NCBI RefSeq assembly: GCF_964340395.1
Contig: NC_135552.1
Location: 5,889,994-5,953,993, forward strand
Reading direction: 5' to 3'
DNA length: 64,000 bases
DNA from: Glandiceps talaboti
Lineage: Eukaryota > Hemichordata > Enteropneusta > Spengelidae
Part shown: one piece after another, positions 1 to 10,690 of the stretch
Position numbering within the stretch: the stretch's first letter is position 1
Layout of the letters: every line of letters starts with the position of its first letter
The notes under the pieces: generated by a model
Database searches by the model: none
What the model saw: the letters and a program-made list of their open reading frames with translations, nothing else
What the model was told of the DNA's origin: nothing
Translations under genes and position numbers: made by a program

Positions 1-1887
1 GAAATATAACACGTACCTTAATTGTGTTGTTTTATTAGAAGTACTTCACATTCAAAGAAATAGGAGTATTTCTGATATATAGATCTGACATACCTTGTAA
101 ACTCTACACTTTATGAGTACCCCTTGTTCAATGTCTATATTTGTAAATATCTGTCATTAGTGACTCTTGTCTGTATACTGATATTTGAATGTTTGTCCGG
201 ATAAACCACAGTATAATGTATAATTCAAAATGACCATTCATCAACTGTGTACATCAACTGGTTAAATAACTAAATGAAATAGTGTTACGTCAGCTAGTAT
301 ATATATGTTGTGAACAAAATATATTTATAGTTATATAAATACCATTTATTCACATTTTGTTTAAAGAATATAACACACCCCTTATATTGTTCAAAGGTTA
401 CAATATACTGTACCTACTACAAAGACAATGTTATATATTTGCATACAACAATAGCTTGTTGTATCATTGTGTATGGGTTGTGATTGGTTAGCCAATGTTT
501 TGTTTGTTTGTTTGTTTGTTTGTTCAATTCTTATGACTACTTCATGGAAGGCTTGACATATAGATACCTTATTTGGTATTACAGAAAGCTAACGTGAGCA
601 TCAGCATGTAGTCTGTCACAGTCTGACATAAAGTGATATTAATATGTATGCAACAACTGTATATCACATGTATTTGACAGCATTGGTCAATAAGTACTTT
701 GTCACTGTAAAACATGTCAGTTATGAGTGACAAAACATCTGTTACTAAGATCTCCTTTTCAGTGTTGAATCTGTCACTCTAGATTTATTAAGCACTTCAT
801 ATTCACAACCATAAAATATCACAGAAATATGATATCAATATTTAAGCAATAGGTGTTGGCAGAGGCAATTTTTAAAAATAAGTTAAACAATGAAATTAAC
901 ACTAGTTAAATTTTATAATAAATTGTAAAGTATTATTGCACCGTAGATATTTGCAGTGATGGCAAATTTGTGTCTGTCGTTTAAAGTCAAATTTATCCTC
1001 TAGATGTACAATGATGGAAATCACTTAAGTGGAATTTTCCTACATTCCATGCTATGACCAACCTACTTTACAGCTGGCAGGGTGACATTTATATTCATGC
1101 AATTCACCAACATTACAGATTATTTAAACTACAAAAGTCTGGTTAGACAAAATCTTAGTCATCTTAATGTCGTCGTTAAATTACTTTAAGACAGTCATCT
1201 GTCTCAAGAGATTTAATCTATTGCCTTGGTTGCCTAGGAACACGGATGATTCAGGTCTGCCTTGAATACTAAAATAAAAGATTGCATCATGTTGTCAAAA
1301 AAATGAATATGTAAAATCAGCATGTGAATACAACAGAATTTATGCGTAACCTACAAAGTTAACATTTTAATGAGTAGATATTTCAGTGGTAAAGATTGTC
1401 CTTTCAATAAATTGGCCCCTACAGTTAGAAATTTTATGTTTACATTTTTGACACGATAACTAACCTTTCTGGGAATTTACACCCACAAATGATAAACTCA
1501 AACACAGATAACATTATCTTGTGAGAAAATGTGTCCTATAAGAACAAAATGTATGCACCTACAGATTAGATATTTTATGTCTAGATATTACGAAGGCCGT
1601 AATTTAGTTTTCTAGTTAAAAAGTGTGCCCTCAATGTGGTTGAAAAAGAGATTTGAATGCTGACTGAGGTATCTTTCTCCATACAAGGGTCAGAGGTCAA
1701 GTGAAAAATAAATGGATATTGATAACTTTCGTGGCACAGTGAAATGACAGAATCATCTCTCATTCATAATTTTCACAGTTTTTCCATATCACCAATTTCT
1801 GGAAACGTTTCATAATTTTATAATATTATCCTGAATTGAATCATATTGAATCATTTGATACTAAATTTGTATTTTGTCTTTCAACAG
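1..1887. other. Non-coding DNA, probably intron or flank of the SLC43-type gene
   Basis: AT-rich sequence with no open frame I can link to a protein. It holds a short (TTTG)n run near 497-525. Because the next feature begins with an internal exon that has a good acceptor, this stretch is probably the preceding intron, with the 5' exons lying before the window. I could not find further SLC43 exons in it. Confidence 0.4.
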
Positions 1888-2433
1888 ATATCTAATTTAT
1901 TTGGAAACAAGAGATCTACCATCATAGGTCTTTGTATCGGCGCCTATGCGTCATCTGTGAGATATGTACAGTTCAAAGTATGTATACCTAATATCTGATT
2001 CCCTTCAAACTAATGAATTGCTACATCATCGAAATTTCATACACCTATTTGCTTTTCCTTTCATTTGTCTAAAGCATAATTGTATGATGCCTGAAAATTA
2101 TGTTAATTTGTTTTTCTTTCGCACCTATGTTTTCTGATGAAATTTCTTTATTTCATTTTTTTTCGCAGGATGGATCTACAGTTACAATTGAATGCTAACC
2201 GTGGACCCACTTTCCTTCAGTCAATTTTCAGTCCAATCTTCTTGTGGAGTTTGGTCGTGTTGTGTATAACTCAACTTCGTCTTCTCTTCTTCATTGGCTC
2301 TCTCAGTCAGATGTTAACAGGTGTTAGCGATGGTGATTCTGAAGCTGGTAAGTAGTTTAGTATATCCAGTACCAAATACGCATTGAACATAGTACTTGTG
2401 TAGGATAATATTTGCAGTACCAAATACATCTCT

Positions 2434-2490
<57 letters not shown>

Positions 2491-3281
2491 TTATTTATTT
2501 ATTTATTTATTTATTTGTTTACAATCCAAGGGATTATTAAAAATGTACAATAAATGCCAAAAATTACAAATATAACAAAAAATAAGCTAACTAAATGATC
2601 AATTATTGGTCTACATCTGCCTATTCAATAGCCAGTGATTTGCTTCTGTAATGTGATAGCCCACATTTTGTCTATGGGATATAAGGATTTCAAAGAGCCA
2701 AAAAGACTCATGGAAATGAAAAAAATAAATGTGTGTAATGCTCCTTGTCTGAGCTTGTGGAGTTCTAGTAAAGATTATGATTCTAACAAAAAATCTGCTG
2801 TTTGATAGTAATTAACAAAAATTTCACAAAATAATTCTACAAAATTTGACATTTTCTTACAGTTGATTTGTATGCGTCCATCTTTGGAATCTTGCAAAGG
2901 TTATGTTTGGTTACTTGTCCTCTGATTGGTGTCATCATGGATTGGAAGACAGGTCAGAAAAAACCTAAAGACGAAGTTGAAGAAGGCAAAGAAGCGCAGG
3001 AAGAGTAACATTTGAATATTACATAACAGAATGTATGCAGTTCACAAAATCTAATCAACTTGATTTCTTCTTTTCTAATGGAGATCAATGTTGGTTTATT
3101 GGCACCTTCTTTCCTCAACCATGGCTTGCCATTCTACCTGTTCCGGTACAGTAAAACAGTAGCGAAAGAAATCAAGGAAAAGGAGGCACTGAAAAAATCC
3201 GAGTCGGAATCACTCTTCATTACCTCACGACCCAGCAGAGTTGCACTCCTCATTGAGAAACATGAACCTGCAGCAGTTTGA
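1888..3281 (+). pseudogene. SLC43-family amino-acid transporter (LAT3/LAT4-like), incomplete copy
   Basis: SLC43 proteins are 12-helix plasma-membrane facilitators that carry large neutral amino acids. Four exon-like blocks can be read. 1888-1977 reads ISNLFGNKRSTIIGLCIGAY..., the family's 'NLFG..RST...IGSYASS' region, between an acceptor (CAACAG) and a donor (GTATGT). 2169-2347 contains SIFSPIFLWSLVVLCITQLR, a conserved membrane segment, and ends in a GTAAG donor. 2863-3008 joins it in phase (G|TT) and reads [17 protein letters not shown]...GVIMDW, then an acidic/lysine-rich loop and a TAA. 3084-3281 reads EINVGLLAPSFLNHGLPFYL and a charged tail, matching the last helix and C-terminus. Oddities: the roughly 100 residues normally between the third and fourth blocks are absent, the third block ends in a stop rather than a donor, and blocks one and two do not join in phase. 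It is either a decayed copy or a real gene with exons missing or misassembled. The family call is strong; calling it a pseudogene is inference. Confidence 0.7.
2432..2516. repeat. (ATC)n and (TTTA)n microsatellites
   Basis: About 19 ATC units are followed directly by about six TTTA units, inside the intron between the second and third SLC43-like blocks. The methionine-only reading frame on the minus strand here is just the translation of the ATC run. Confidence 0.95.
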
Positions 3282-3551
3282 GCATCATGTTCAACTGTCA
3301 TGGTTCAAACCACCTGGTGTTGTACTTAATTTATGAACGATCACTGGTGTTATGAATATTAGTGGCATTGTACACCTGGTGTGCACTGTGAACACTTTGG
3401 GACTCGGACTGTATACACATGGTACAACAGTCTAGTAGAGAGATGTGAACCTCTTGTCACCCCTCTTGTGCCTATGTCATAGGTTTCTACTTATGTTCTG
3501 TGGGCGATAGATGGCATCATCATAGAAGCACGGGGTTTACAGGGTTAATCT

Positions 3552-3696
3552 CGCTCGTCCAATGACATCATTTAACAAAGTAACAGCACCATCAATGTTG
3601 TCATTAGCAATGTTATTGCATACTCTGTGCAGCTCGTCTAATGACACCATTTAACAAAGTAACAGCACCATCAATGGTGTCATTAGCAATGTTATT
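3552..3696. repeat. 79 bp tandem duplication in the SLC43 3' flank
   Basis: Two copies start at 3554 and 3633 with CTCGTCYAATGACAYCATT and continue through the shared AACAAAGTAACAGCACCATC to CAATGTTATT, with only a few differences. It lies in the presumed 3' UTR or flank of the SLC43-type locus. Confidence 0.85.
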
Positions 3697-3773
3697 TTCA
3701 AACTGAGTAAACAAATTAAGTGACATTTTGTCTTGCAGTTTCACCTCGAATACAGCAGATGACTGTTCTTTCC

Positions 3774-3779
3774 AATAAA
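3774..3779 (+). promoter_or_regulatory. Candidate poly(A) signal for the SLC43-type transcript
   Basis: AATAAA about 490 bases after the last coding block, the first good signal downstream on the coding strand. Function is inferred from position only. Confidence 0.4.
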
Positions 3780-3840
3780 AACGTTGCCATGGTGATATAT
3801 AAGAATGTAAAGTGTAACCACAGGGACACAGACTTAGTTT

Positions 3841-3881
3841 TGTTTACGAAAACAAACAAACAAACAAACGAAGAAAACAAA

Positions 3882-3920
<39 letters not shown>

Positions 3921-4168
3921 AAGAAAGAAAGAAAGAATGAAAAAATAAATACTGACGAACATCAACAATAGAGTATTCACCAAACAGTATCAAGTGAGTG
4001 TATGTTTTCCCTACTTTGCATATACTAGAGGAAAACATATACTAATTCTTGATACTGTGAAACATTCATTATTGTTGATACTGATTTGCGATTACTGTAT
4101 TGTTGATGTTTGTCAGTATTTATCTATTTATTTATTCATTCATGTGTTTTTGTTTGTTTTCGTAAACA
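3841..4168. mobile_element. Foldback (hairpin) element, ~330 bp
   Basis: The left end TGTTTACGAAAACAAACAAA returns inverted at the right end as TTTGTTTGTTTTCGTAAACA. Further in, AATAAATACTGACGAACATC is matched by the inverted GATGTTTGTCAGTATTTATC, and near the centre a second nested pair (CAGTATCAAG / CTTGATACTG and TGTATGTTTTCC / GGAAAACATATA) also folds. The arms contain (AAAT)n and (AAAC)n runs, so slippage has changed their length. No coding capacity; most likely a non-autonomous foldback or MITE. I see no clear target duplication. Confidence 0.75.
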
Positions 4169-4706
4169 GAATTAACAGCCTGTGCACTGTGTTCCCTCCT
4201 GGTGCATGGTGCAACCCCTTCCTCTAAAATGTGGCAGTCTCGTCCGTCGGGAGAAGCCCGCCCGCAACAGCCAAAACCACAGGATAAGGTCCGATCAGAA
4301 CACTATAACTACAGCACGTCTTGTATATTTACTGAGCCTCTCCTGGTCCTGACTACGACCACTTTCGAGTAATCTGGTGTGAAAGTTGAGACTCATAGCC
4401 GTTTATCTACATCTGGACGAATATATTATCTGGATTGTACATAAACATGTTAACAGCAATTACCTGGGTAAGACTACTTTCGTTATTATGGAAAAACACA
4501 AAACTGGCGCTGCAAGTGCAAGCGATTTTTTTCCACGTTGTCATTTGGACACTCGGACTACTCTCGTAATCGAGACTGTGACGGGCGAAAATTCATTTAA
4601 CTTGTGAGTTTTTTTTATCCTAGACAAAGTTTTTGCGTCCGTCGAAGATGGGTTAGCTATAGGTAGTTGTGTTTAGTTTTACGTGCACTGTTTGGATTTG
4701 TGGTTA
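4169..4706. other. Unassigned DNA between foldback and duplication
   Basis: Moderately GC-richer than its surroundings, with no frame I recognise. A short open frame (about 4386-4607) has no family features. It could include a promoter or first exon of a transcript, but nothing in the sequence decides this. Confidence 0.3.
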
Positions 4707-5700
4707 AGTGTAACACACCCACTGCACTGGTTGTGAAATATTCCACTGAAAAATTCTGTAATTTTGATTTTGGTAGCGTGGTTGCTAGACGACCGAATTC
4801 TACCGGAATTTCGTGCATATTACAGTTAGTGTTGGCCCAAAGAATTTCTAATTAACTCCCTGCTTGTTTCGATCCAAAAGTCCCCGTCCAAACTAGTAGG
4901 TTTTGAAGAAAACATATTACACGGACTTCACTGAGCAGGTCATTGCAGGTGCCTTCGCCCATCTGTAAATTTCCCGCCCGTGTGGCGTGCACAAAAGGCC
5001 ACTTCACAGGTTGAGTACAGAAGTAGTCGATCTTTGCTACCTACTCCAACTCGCCCAATGCACTCTGTTGAAACTTTATGTATTGATATTTTCTGCAGTT
5101 GCAGCAAAATTCAAGTAATTTTGACTGCAAATTCAGAAGGTTTGCTTTGTTCAGGGCAAAACATTCTTTGAATAAATTAGCACAACGCTGAATAAAGTAA
5201 ATAAGTGTAACACTCCCACTGCACTGGGTGTGAAGTATTCCACTGAAAAATTCTGTAATTTTGATTTTGGTAGCGTGCTTGCTAGACGACCGAATTCTAC
5301 CGGAATTTCGTGCAAATTACAATTAGTGTTGGCCCAAAGAATTTCTAATCAACTCCCCGCTTGTTTCGAACCAAAACTCCCCGTCCAAACTAGTAGGTTT
5401 TGAAGAAAAAAATTTACACAGACTTCACTGAGCAGGTCATTGCAGGTGCGTTCACCCATCTTTTAAATTTCCCGCCCGTGTGGACTGCACAAAAAACCAC
5501 TTCACAGGTTTAGTACAGAAGTTGTCGATCTTTGCTACCTACTCCAACTCGCCCAATGCACCCTGTTGAAATTTTATTTATTGATATTTTCTGCAGTTGC
5601 AGCAAAATTCAAGTAATTTTGACTGCAAATTCAGAAGGTTTGCTTTGTTCAGGGCAAAACATTCTTTGAATAAATTAGCACAGCGCTGAATAAATTTAAT
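4707..5700. repeat. ~499 bp tandem duplication (two copies)
   Basis: Copy one starts at 4707 (GTGTAACACACCCACTGCAC) and copy two at 5206 (GTGTAACACTCCCACTGCAC). Both run through the same landmarks: TTCTGTAATTTTGATTTTGG, GACCGAATTCTACCGGAATT, CCCGTCCAAACTAGTAGG, TTTCCCGCCCGTGTGG and TTTGCTTTGTTCAGGGC. By eye they are above 90% identical, so the duplication is fairly recent. No coding frame is conserved across both copies. The unit does not look like a classical transposon (no terminal repeats seen). Confidence 0.9.
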
Positions 5701-6365
5701 ACGCGGTCACCTGTTGTAGCTTTCAATATCATTTTTTCTTATTCGCTTGCCCCAAATTCTTTATTATCCCAACTTTACCTATTAAAATAATTTTTATATA
5801 TAAGAAGTTATCATTGATTACTTAATGTTCCATTTTTAATGTTAATGTTTCATTTTTTTGTCCTTTCAGGTAAAAGGATACGAATGAATGAACGAAAATC
5901 AATCAAGAAATTTCAAACATCTTTCACAACATTAACAGCAACCTGAAAGCAAATGAAGATTTAAGACAACCAAGATAAGTTCTGCTAATTGTTACATTTA
6001 GAATTTTCAAACATTAAAGCTTTGCTCTAGTCAGATTACACATACACAAAATATATTTAAGCTCACTAGATGTTAGAATTATCTGATTGATATGTACATG
6101 TAATGTTTATCAACTGGAGTTATGTCTTGACCATGACCTTCTGTTCAGGTCAGATACTAGTAACTTTTAGCTTTAAATATGGCAGTTGACAGCTCTTACA
6201 TAGTAAAGTGTTTTTAGAATTCTCTTACATTAATTTGCTAAAAAGCACACGCAATGCTAATGAAACACAAGCAAATATTACCAGCCTGCCAAATCTATAA
6301 AAACCAAAAAAGACAATACACAATGTTTAAATTTCATATTTGGAAATTGTTGATATGCATATGGG
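5701..6365. other. Non-coding DNA
   Basis: AT-rich sequence without a recognisable gene, repeat unit or terminal repeat. Confidence 0.5.
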
Positions 6366-6369
6366 ATTA

Positions 6370-7945
6370 TTATTCAGGTCAGTTTGCATTGTGTTGCACC
6401 TGGATGGGTGCATGCAATAAAGAATGAAAGAAATTTCAACAAATGGGCAGATTTACCTATCCTCTGTCTATTGCATTTTGACCGATACCTTTTACCTCGC
6501 CCTGCAAAATCGAATTCCATTAAGAACAAATGAGCATGCAATTGGCCAGAAAGACAGTAAAAAATGCAAATTTCACCAGTCATGTAGCATATTATTTTGA
6601 GTTTGTCAGATGAAAGTGAATGGCATGAACATAGAGACAGATATACATTGGATGTAGGGCATTATTAGGGCAATACTTTGAAAGTTGCCTTTGAAGACAT
6701 CAGAATAAGAAGACATATATGACCAACTCTTTCACATTGAATCATGCACATCACTTCAAAAAACCTCCCACAACTTCACCCGCATGGTCAAACCCTCAGT
6801 TTTTATGGCACAACCTGAATGACAACATATATTATTTAATGCATCAGATATTGATCACATTGGGTAAACATTTTTTGATGTAAGTGTACAGAAGAACCAA
6901 ACATCACAAAGTCCAGTAAGAAAATGTAATGCATTCTGTTTTATCAATAAGTTCTGACAAACCCACAGGTTATATATAAACACATCACCCTCTGGTTTGT
7001 ACTGTTGGTTGGTGATGAGTTGGTTACTTTGTTAGTCAGATTTGTCATTTGGTTGGTTGGTGGTTGGTTGGTTGGTCGGTCGGTCGGTCGGTCGGTCGGT
7101 CGGTTGGTTGGTTAGTTGGTTGGTTAGTTAGTTGTCTGCATTAGTTGGTTTGTCTGTTGGTTTAAGTTATAGTTGTTTGGGAAGTTGGTTGATCCTTTGA
7201 ATGTGTTGGTTAGTTTTTCAAGTTCATTATTTGTTGGTTGGTTTGCTTGTCAAGTTTAATTATTTGTAGGCTGGTTTTGCGGGTCACAAATATTGCACTG
7301 ATGCACTGAATTGGATTAGAGGGTGCTGTGACTATGTACACCATGGATTAGTCAAAAATCATTGATAACACAGAATGTACAGTTACATTTTCCTTTTTGG
7401 CCTCTGTGATGTGTGATTCTTCTGTTCATTTCTACCAACTTCAATGAAAAAAATATTTATTCAAACCCATCAAAATCTGATGCCTTTAAATATCCAGATA
7501 TATTGTCAGGCAGGCCAGGCCATACAAATTGAGGGGGTAACCATACTGGTGAAGTTATAGAAGTGTTAATGAATTGATGTGCCTGATTCAGTGTGAAAGA
7601 GTTTGTCACATTGCCATCTCATTCTGATGTCATCAATGCCAACTGTCAATGTATTGAAACAATATTGTCATATTTCCTATATACATCTGTCTCAATGTTC
7701 ATGGCATGAACTTTCATCTGACACTCCCAAGATAACATGCTCCATGATCGGTGAAATTCATATTTATTTCACTATCTTTTTTTGTCAATTTCATGTTTAT
7801 TGTTTGTCAATGCAATTAGATTTTACATCGAAAGGTGAAAAGTACTGGTCACAATGCAAAGGATGGAGTATGGATATATCAGCAACATTTGTAGCCATTT
7901 CTTTGTTCATTTAGCAATGCAGCCTTCCATGTGTTGCCCCATGTG
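6370..7945. mobile_element. Large diverged inverted repeat (~400 bp arms)
   Basis: The sequence at about 6370-6780 returns inverted at about 7540-7945. Matching landmarks include GAAAGTGAATGGCATGAACA / TGTTCATGGCATGAACTTTC, a pyrimidine tract beside AATTTCACC / GGTGAAATT, and CAACTCTTTCACATTGAATC / GATTCAGTGTGAAAGAGTTT. The arms differ by many substitutions and small indels, so the structure is old. The ~750 bp between them holds a GGTT/GGTC microsatellite and no gene. This may be a non-autonomous DNA transposon with long terminal inverted repeats, or an inverted duplication. Confidence 0.7.
7035..7150. repeat. (GGTT)n/(GGTC)n microsatellite
   Basis: Runs of GGTT change to about eight GGTC units and back to GGTT. 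Degenerate GTTGGTTGG continues to about 7250. Confidence 0.9.
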
Positions 7946-8977
7946 AACTGAAAGGAGTATTTCATTAACTGCTTCCTGTTGTCCAGCCACAGTTAATGAT
8001 CAATCTCAAAGTATTGATCATAACATGCGTACTGCTCTGCAGACTTGTTTTTTATTCACAAACCACTGTGACGTTTTTTGTTCACAATTTGCAAAATGCT
8101 GTCTGCAAGGTGAGTAGCTTTCACTCTTTGTCCAGCTTTGCGAAGTGTTCATTTTGTGTCAATTGCCTGCTGGGCAGCATGATATTTGGAAGATATTGGA
8201 TGATCAATCGGTGATTATACACAAGATTTATTATGTTCATCAGTTATAAATTAATGCAGAATGATAATCTGCAGATAATCAGTGTATTGATTAGAATCAA
8301 TTTATTGTTTTTGCATGTACATTATGTATTTTACCTATATTTCTCTCTCTTTCTACTCAGACAACACAACAAAATCAAAATGTACAATAGATGCCTGTGA
8401 GGATTCAAATATGTTACAAACTATATGAAAAGGTATTTAGAGCTGATTGTTGTTTTACTTATTTTCTGATAGATCTCTTTCTTACTTTCAAAACCTGTGC
8501 TAGTCTTTGTCTAGTTTTATGTGATTGACACACATTGTTTCTATTAGAAACACCTGTTATGCAATCTATCACAGTTGGTTTTGATTTGATTTTGAGATAG
8601 TATTGTTTACAGATTAAAAAACAATTAAAATGAGCTGTCAAATAACCAACCAGTCCTAAAATTAAAAATGCAATCGAAACACAAGGTCGCCATTACTTTT
8701 TTGTCATGCATCCTCAATCATGGCACACAGCTGCCAAAATTGGTGTCCACTGCCCTTCTCCGAACATATCCATACTCAAGTTATCAACACATTAATTTAG
8801 AATAATGCACATGGCTTGTTACATGCATGTCTTAATTTTTGCATTCATTGATATATAGGTGGTTATTATTTTTGAATCATAGGCATCAACATCCATCTGA
8901 CCAGAGCACCTCAAGTATGAACTACATGTATGCCCAATATTAGCTACAGTTGCTGCAGAAATACAATCATAGACTTG
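7946..8977. other. Non-coding DNA
   Basis: No protein family, repeat array or element boundary is visible. Short open frames here show no recognisable motif. Confidence 0.45.
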
Positions 8978-9190
8978 GGTTCATCACCAAGAACAAGTCG
9001 CAGGGAAAAAGTCAAACCTACAATGTACCATTATATCACCAAGAGTTCTTGTCGCAATCCACCACAAGATGTAAATATTGTGCAGGAAGAGGAAGAAATC
9101 AAGACTACCAGTAACATCACCAAGAACACTCTTCGCAATCCGCCACAGTGTTAATGTTGTACAGGAAGAGGAAGAAGTCTACCAGTTACT
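8978..9190. repeat. Short tandem repeat, ~95 bp unit
   Basis: Two good units and part of a third share ATCACCAAGA, CGCAATCCRCCACA, and GTRCAGGAAGAGGAAGAA. The units overlap an open frame on the + strand (8930-9154) that shows the same internal repetition, but it has no known domain and I do not call it a gene. Confidence 0.6.
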
Positions 9191-10590
9191 TTCAGGGTTG
9201 GTCAGCTTGGCTTGGTAATAATTAAGTTTTAAATGTCTCCAAGTCATTTGGAAGACTATGTAGCCTTTGCACCAACAATGACATGTATTAAGTGAGTGAC
9301 ATAGGGGTAGTCTTTGTAAGAACCAACAGCTGTAAAATGAACAACTTATATTTCATAATTATTGTTCATATTTCATGTGAAGCATGTATTGATAATTTGT
9401 CTACATATCCATACTCACTTCAGGATTGTTTATTAAAAATCAAATACAGGATCATCAACAATTACTAAAGTCAGTCATTGAAAGGATTATTATATAAACT
9501 GTTTCCAGTAAGTTCCCTCAAGTATAGCTGCCCCGTCCCCTCTCAAATAACATGTATTTGACAAACAAACAAAAAAGAGTGAAAATAATTACAGCCACTG
9601 AGGTTTCAATATTTGAAATTTCTTTTTAAAAGCCATACTGGCTTGGAGATTTTGTGGGTTATCTGGTATATGGCACAGTAGGTGTTAAGGAATCATCGAT
9701 TGTAAATTCTGAGAAATTTTATAATTTCACTGTTACTTAATTAGTGCCATCGTGTTATAGTCTAAAACTACTTTTAAAAACATATGCCTTCTCACTCATT
9801 TAATTATGGAGAATATCTGCTGAGCATTTGCATATAAAATGTGAATGGCTAGTCATAATTGAGAATTTGAATATTATTATCATTTCATTACAATTGAAGA
9901 ATAGCTAACCCATACAAATTTTCATTGCATTTATTTGGTAGACTCTGTTGCCCAGTCCCTTTGTGTATGCTTCAGTCACCTCTAGTCTAGGCACCTCACC
10001 CTATACTAACTATTAACCATTAACCAAACTAATAAATTTAACTATAACCCTAACCATATCTGTAAAGACTAACAAAAACCATCTTTGGGTGATTGTTAAG
10101 CTTACGCAAAGAAAAATAAGCAACTTGGTCTACCATATTAAATATAATGATGATTTTTGGGATTAATTATTGTTGATATACATTTTGTATCATCGTGTTA
10201 TTTTAATTGTACTCCAAGATTTGATATAGATTAGAATCCCTATGGGTACCAGAATAATTATACCACCTTTATTGGGGGGGGGGGGGGGGGTAGCTATACC
10301 TATTTTATTTGGGGTAGCTATACAATGAATAAGCGTAAAAAATAATTGTATGATTCTGATTACATTAAATTTTAGAATAGTTGGGTAGGTAGATTTTTAG
10401 TTTTTTTAAAGTATTTTTTTCCATATGTGAGTTGGTCTAGTTCAGGTAGTTATGTTTTCCATTGTTTTCCATATGGTCTCTGTTGTTGATTACTTCTCAT
10501 CAGATGTACAGCCATTACAGATTGGAAGAACAGTTTTATACTGTCTTTTTAAGTTGATGTCAGTTTCCTCATCCACTATTTGTTGCGAGA
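9191..10590. other. Non-coding DNA with a G-run
   Basis: No gene seen. A pure G-run lies at about 10276-10290, next to repeated AGCTATAC...TTTTATTTGG motifs that look like outliers of the large minisatellite that follows. Confidence 0.5.
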
Positions 10591-10594
10591 TTTC

Positions 10595-10690
10595 GTGATT
10601 TTATTTTCTCGAATACCGAAAAAAATGTTTTAGGGTCGGCATGAAAAACTAGGTGGGGTCGGGTAACCGGAACCAAACAACTTTTTTATT
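10595..10690. repeat. Dispersed repeat, copy 1 (second copy near 60.84 kb)
   Basis: A block containing TTTAGGGTCGG, GAAAAACTAGGTGGGGTCGG and GTAACCGGAACCAAACAA is repeated in the same orientation at 60830-60930, also after a 'CATGATTTT..CTCG' lead-in. Both copies are followed within about 100 bases by a long G-run. Family not identified. Confidence 0.8.

Noticed and set aside
2307-2489. Methionine-rich minus-strand frame
   Set aside because: Translation of the (ATC)n microsatellite.
9995-10060. AACCCTAACC-like text suggesting an internal telomere repeat
   Set aside because: Only one AACCCTAACC-like match in irregular AACYA text; not a tandem hexamer array.
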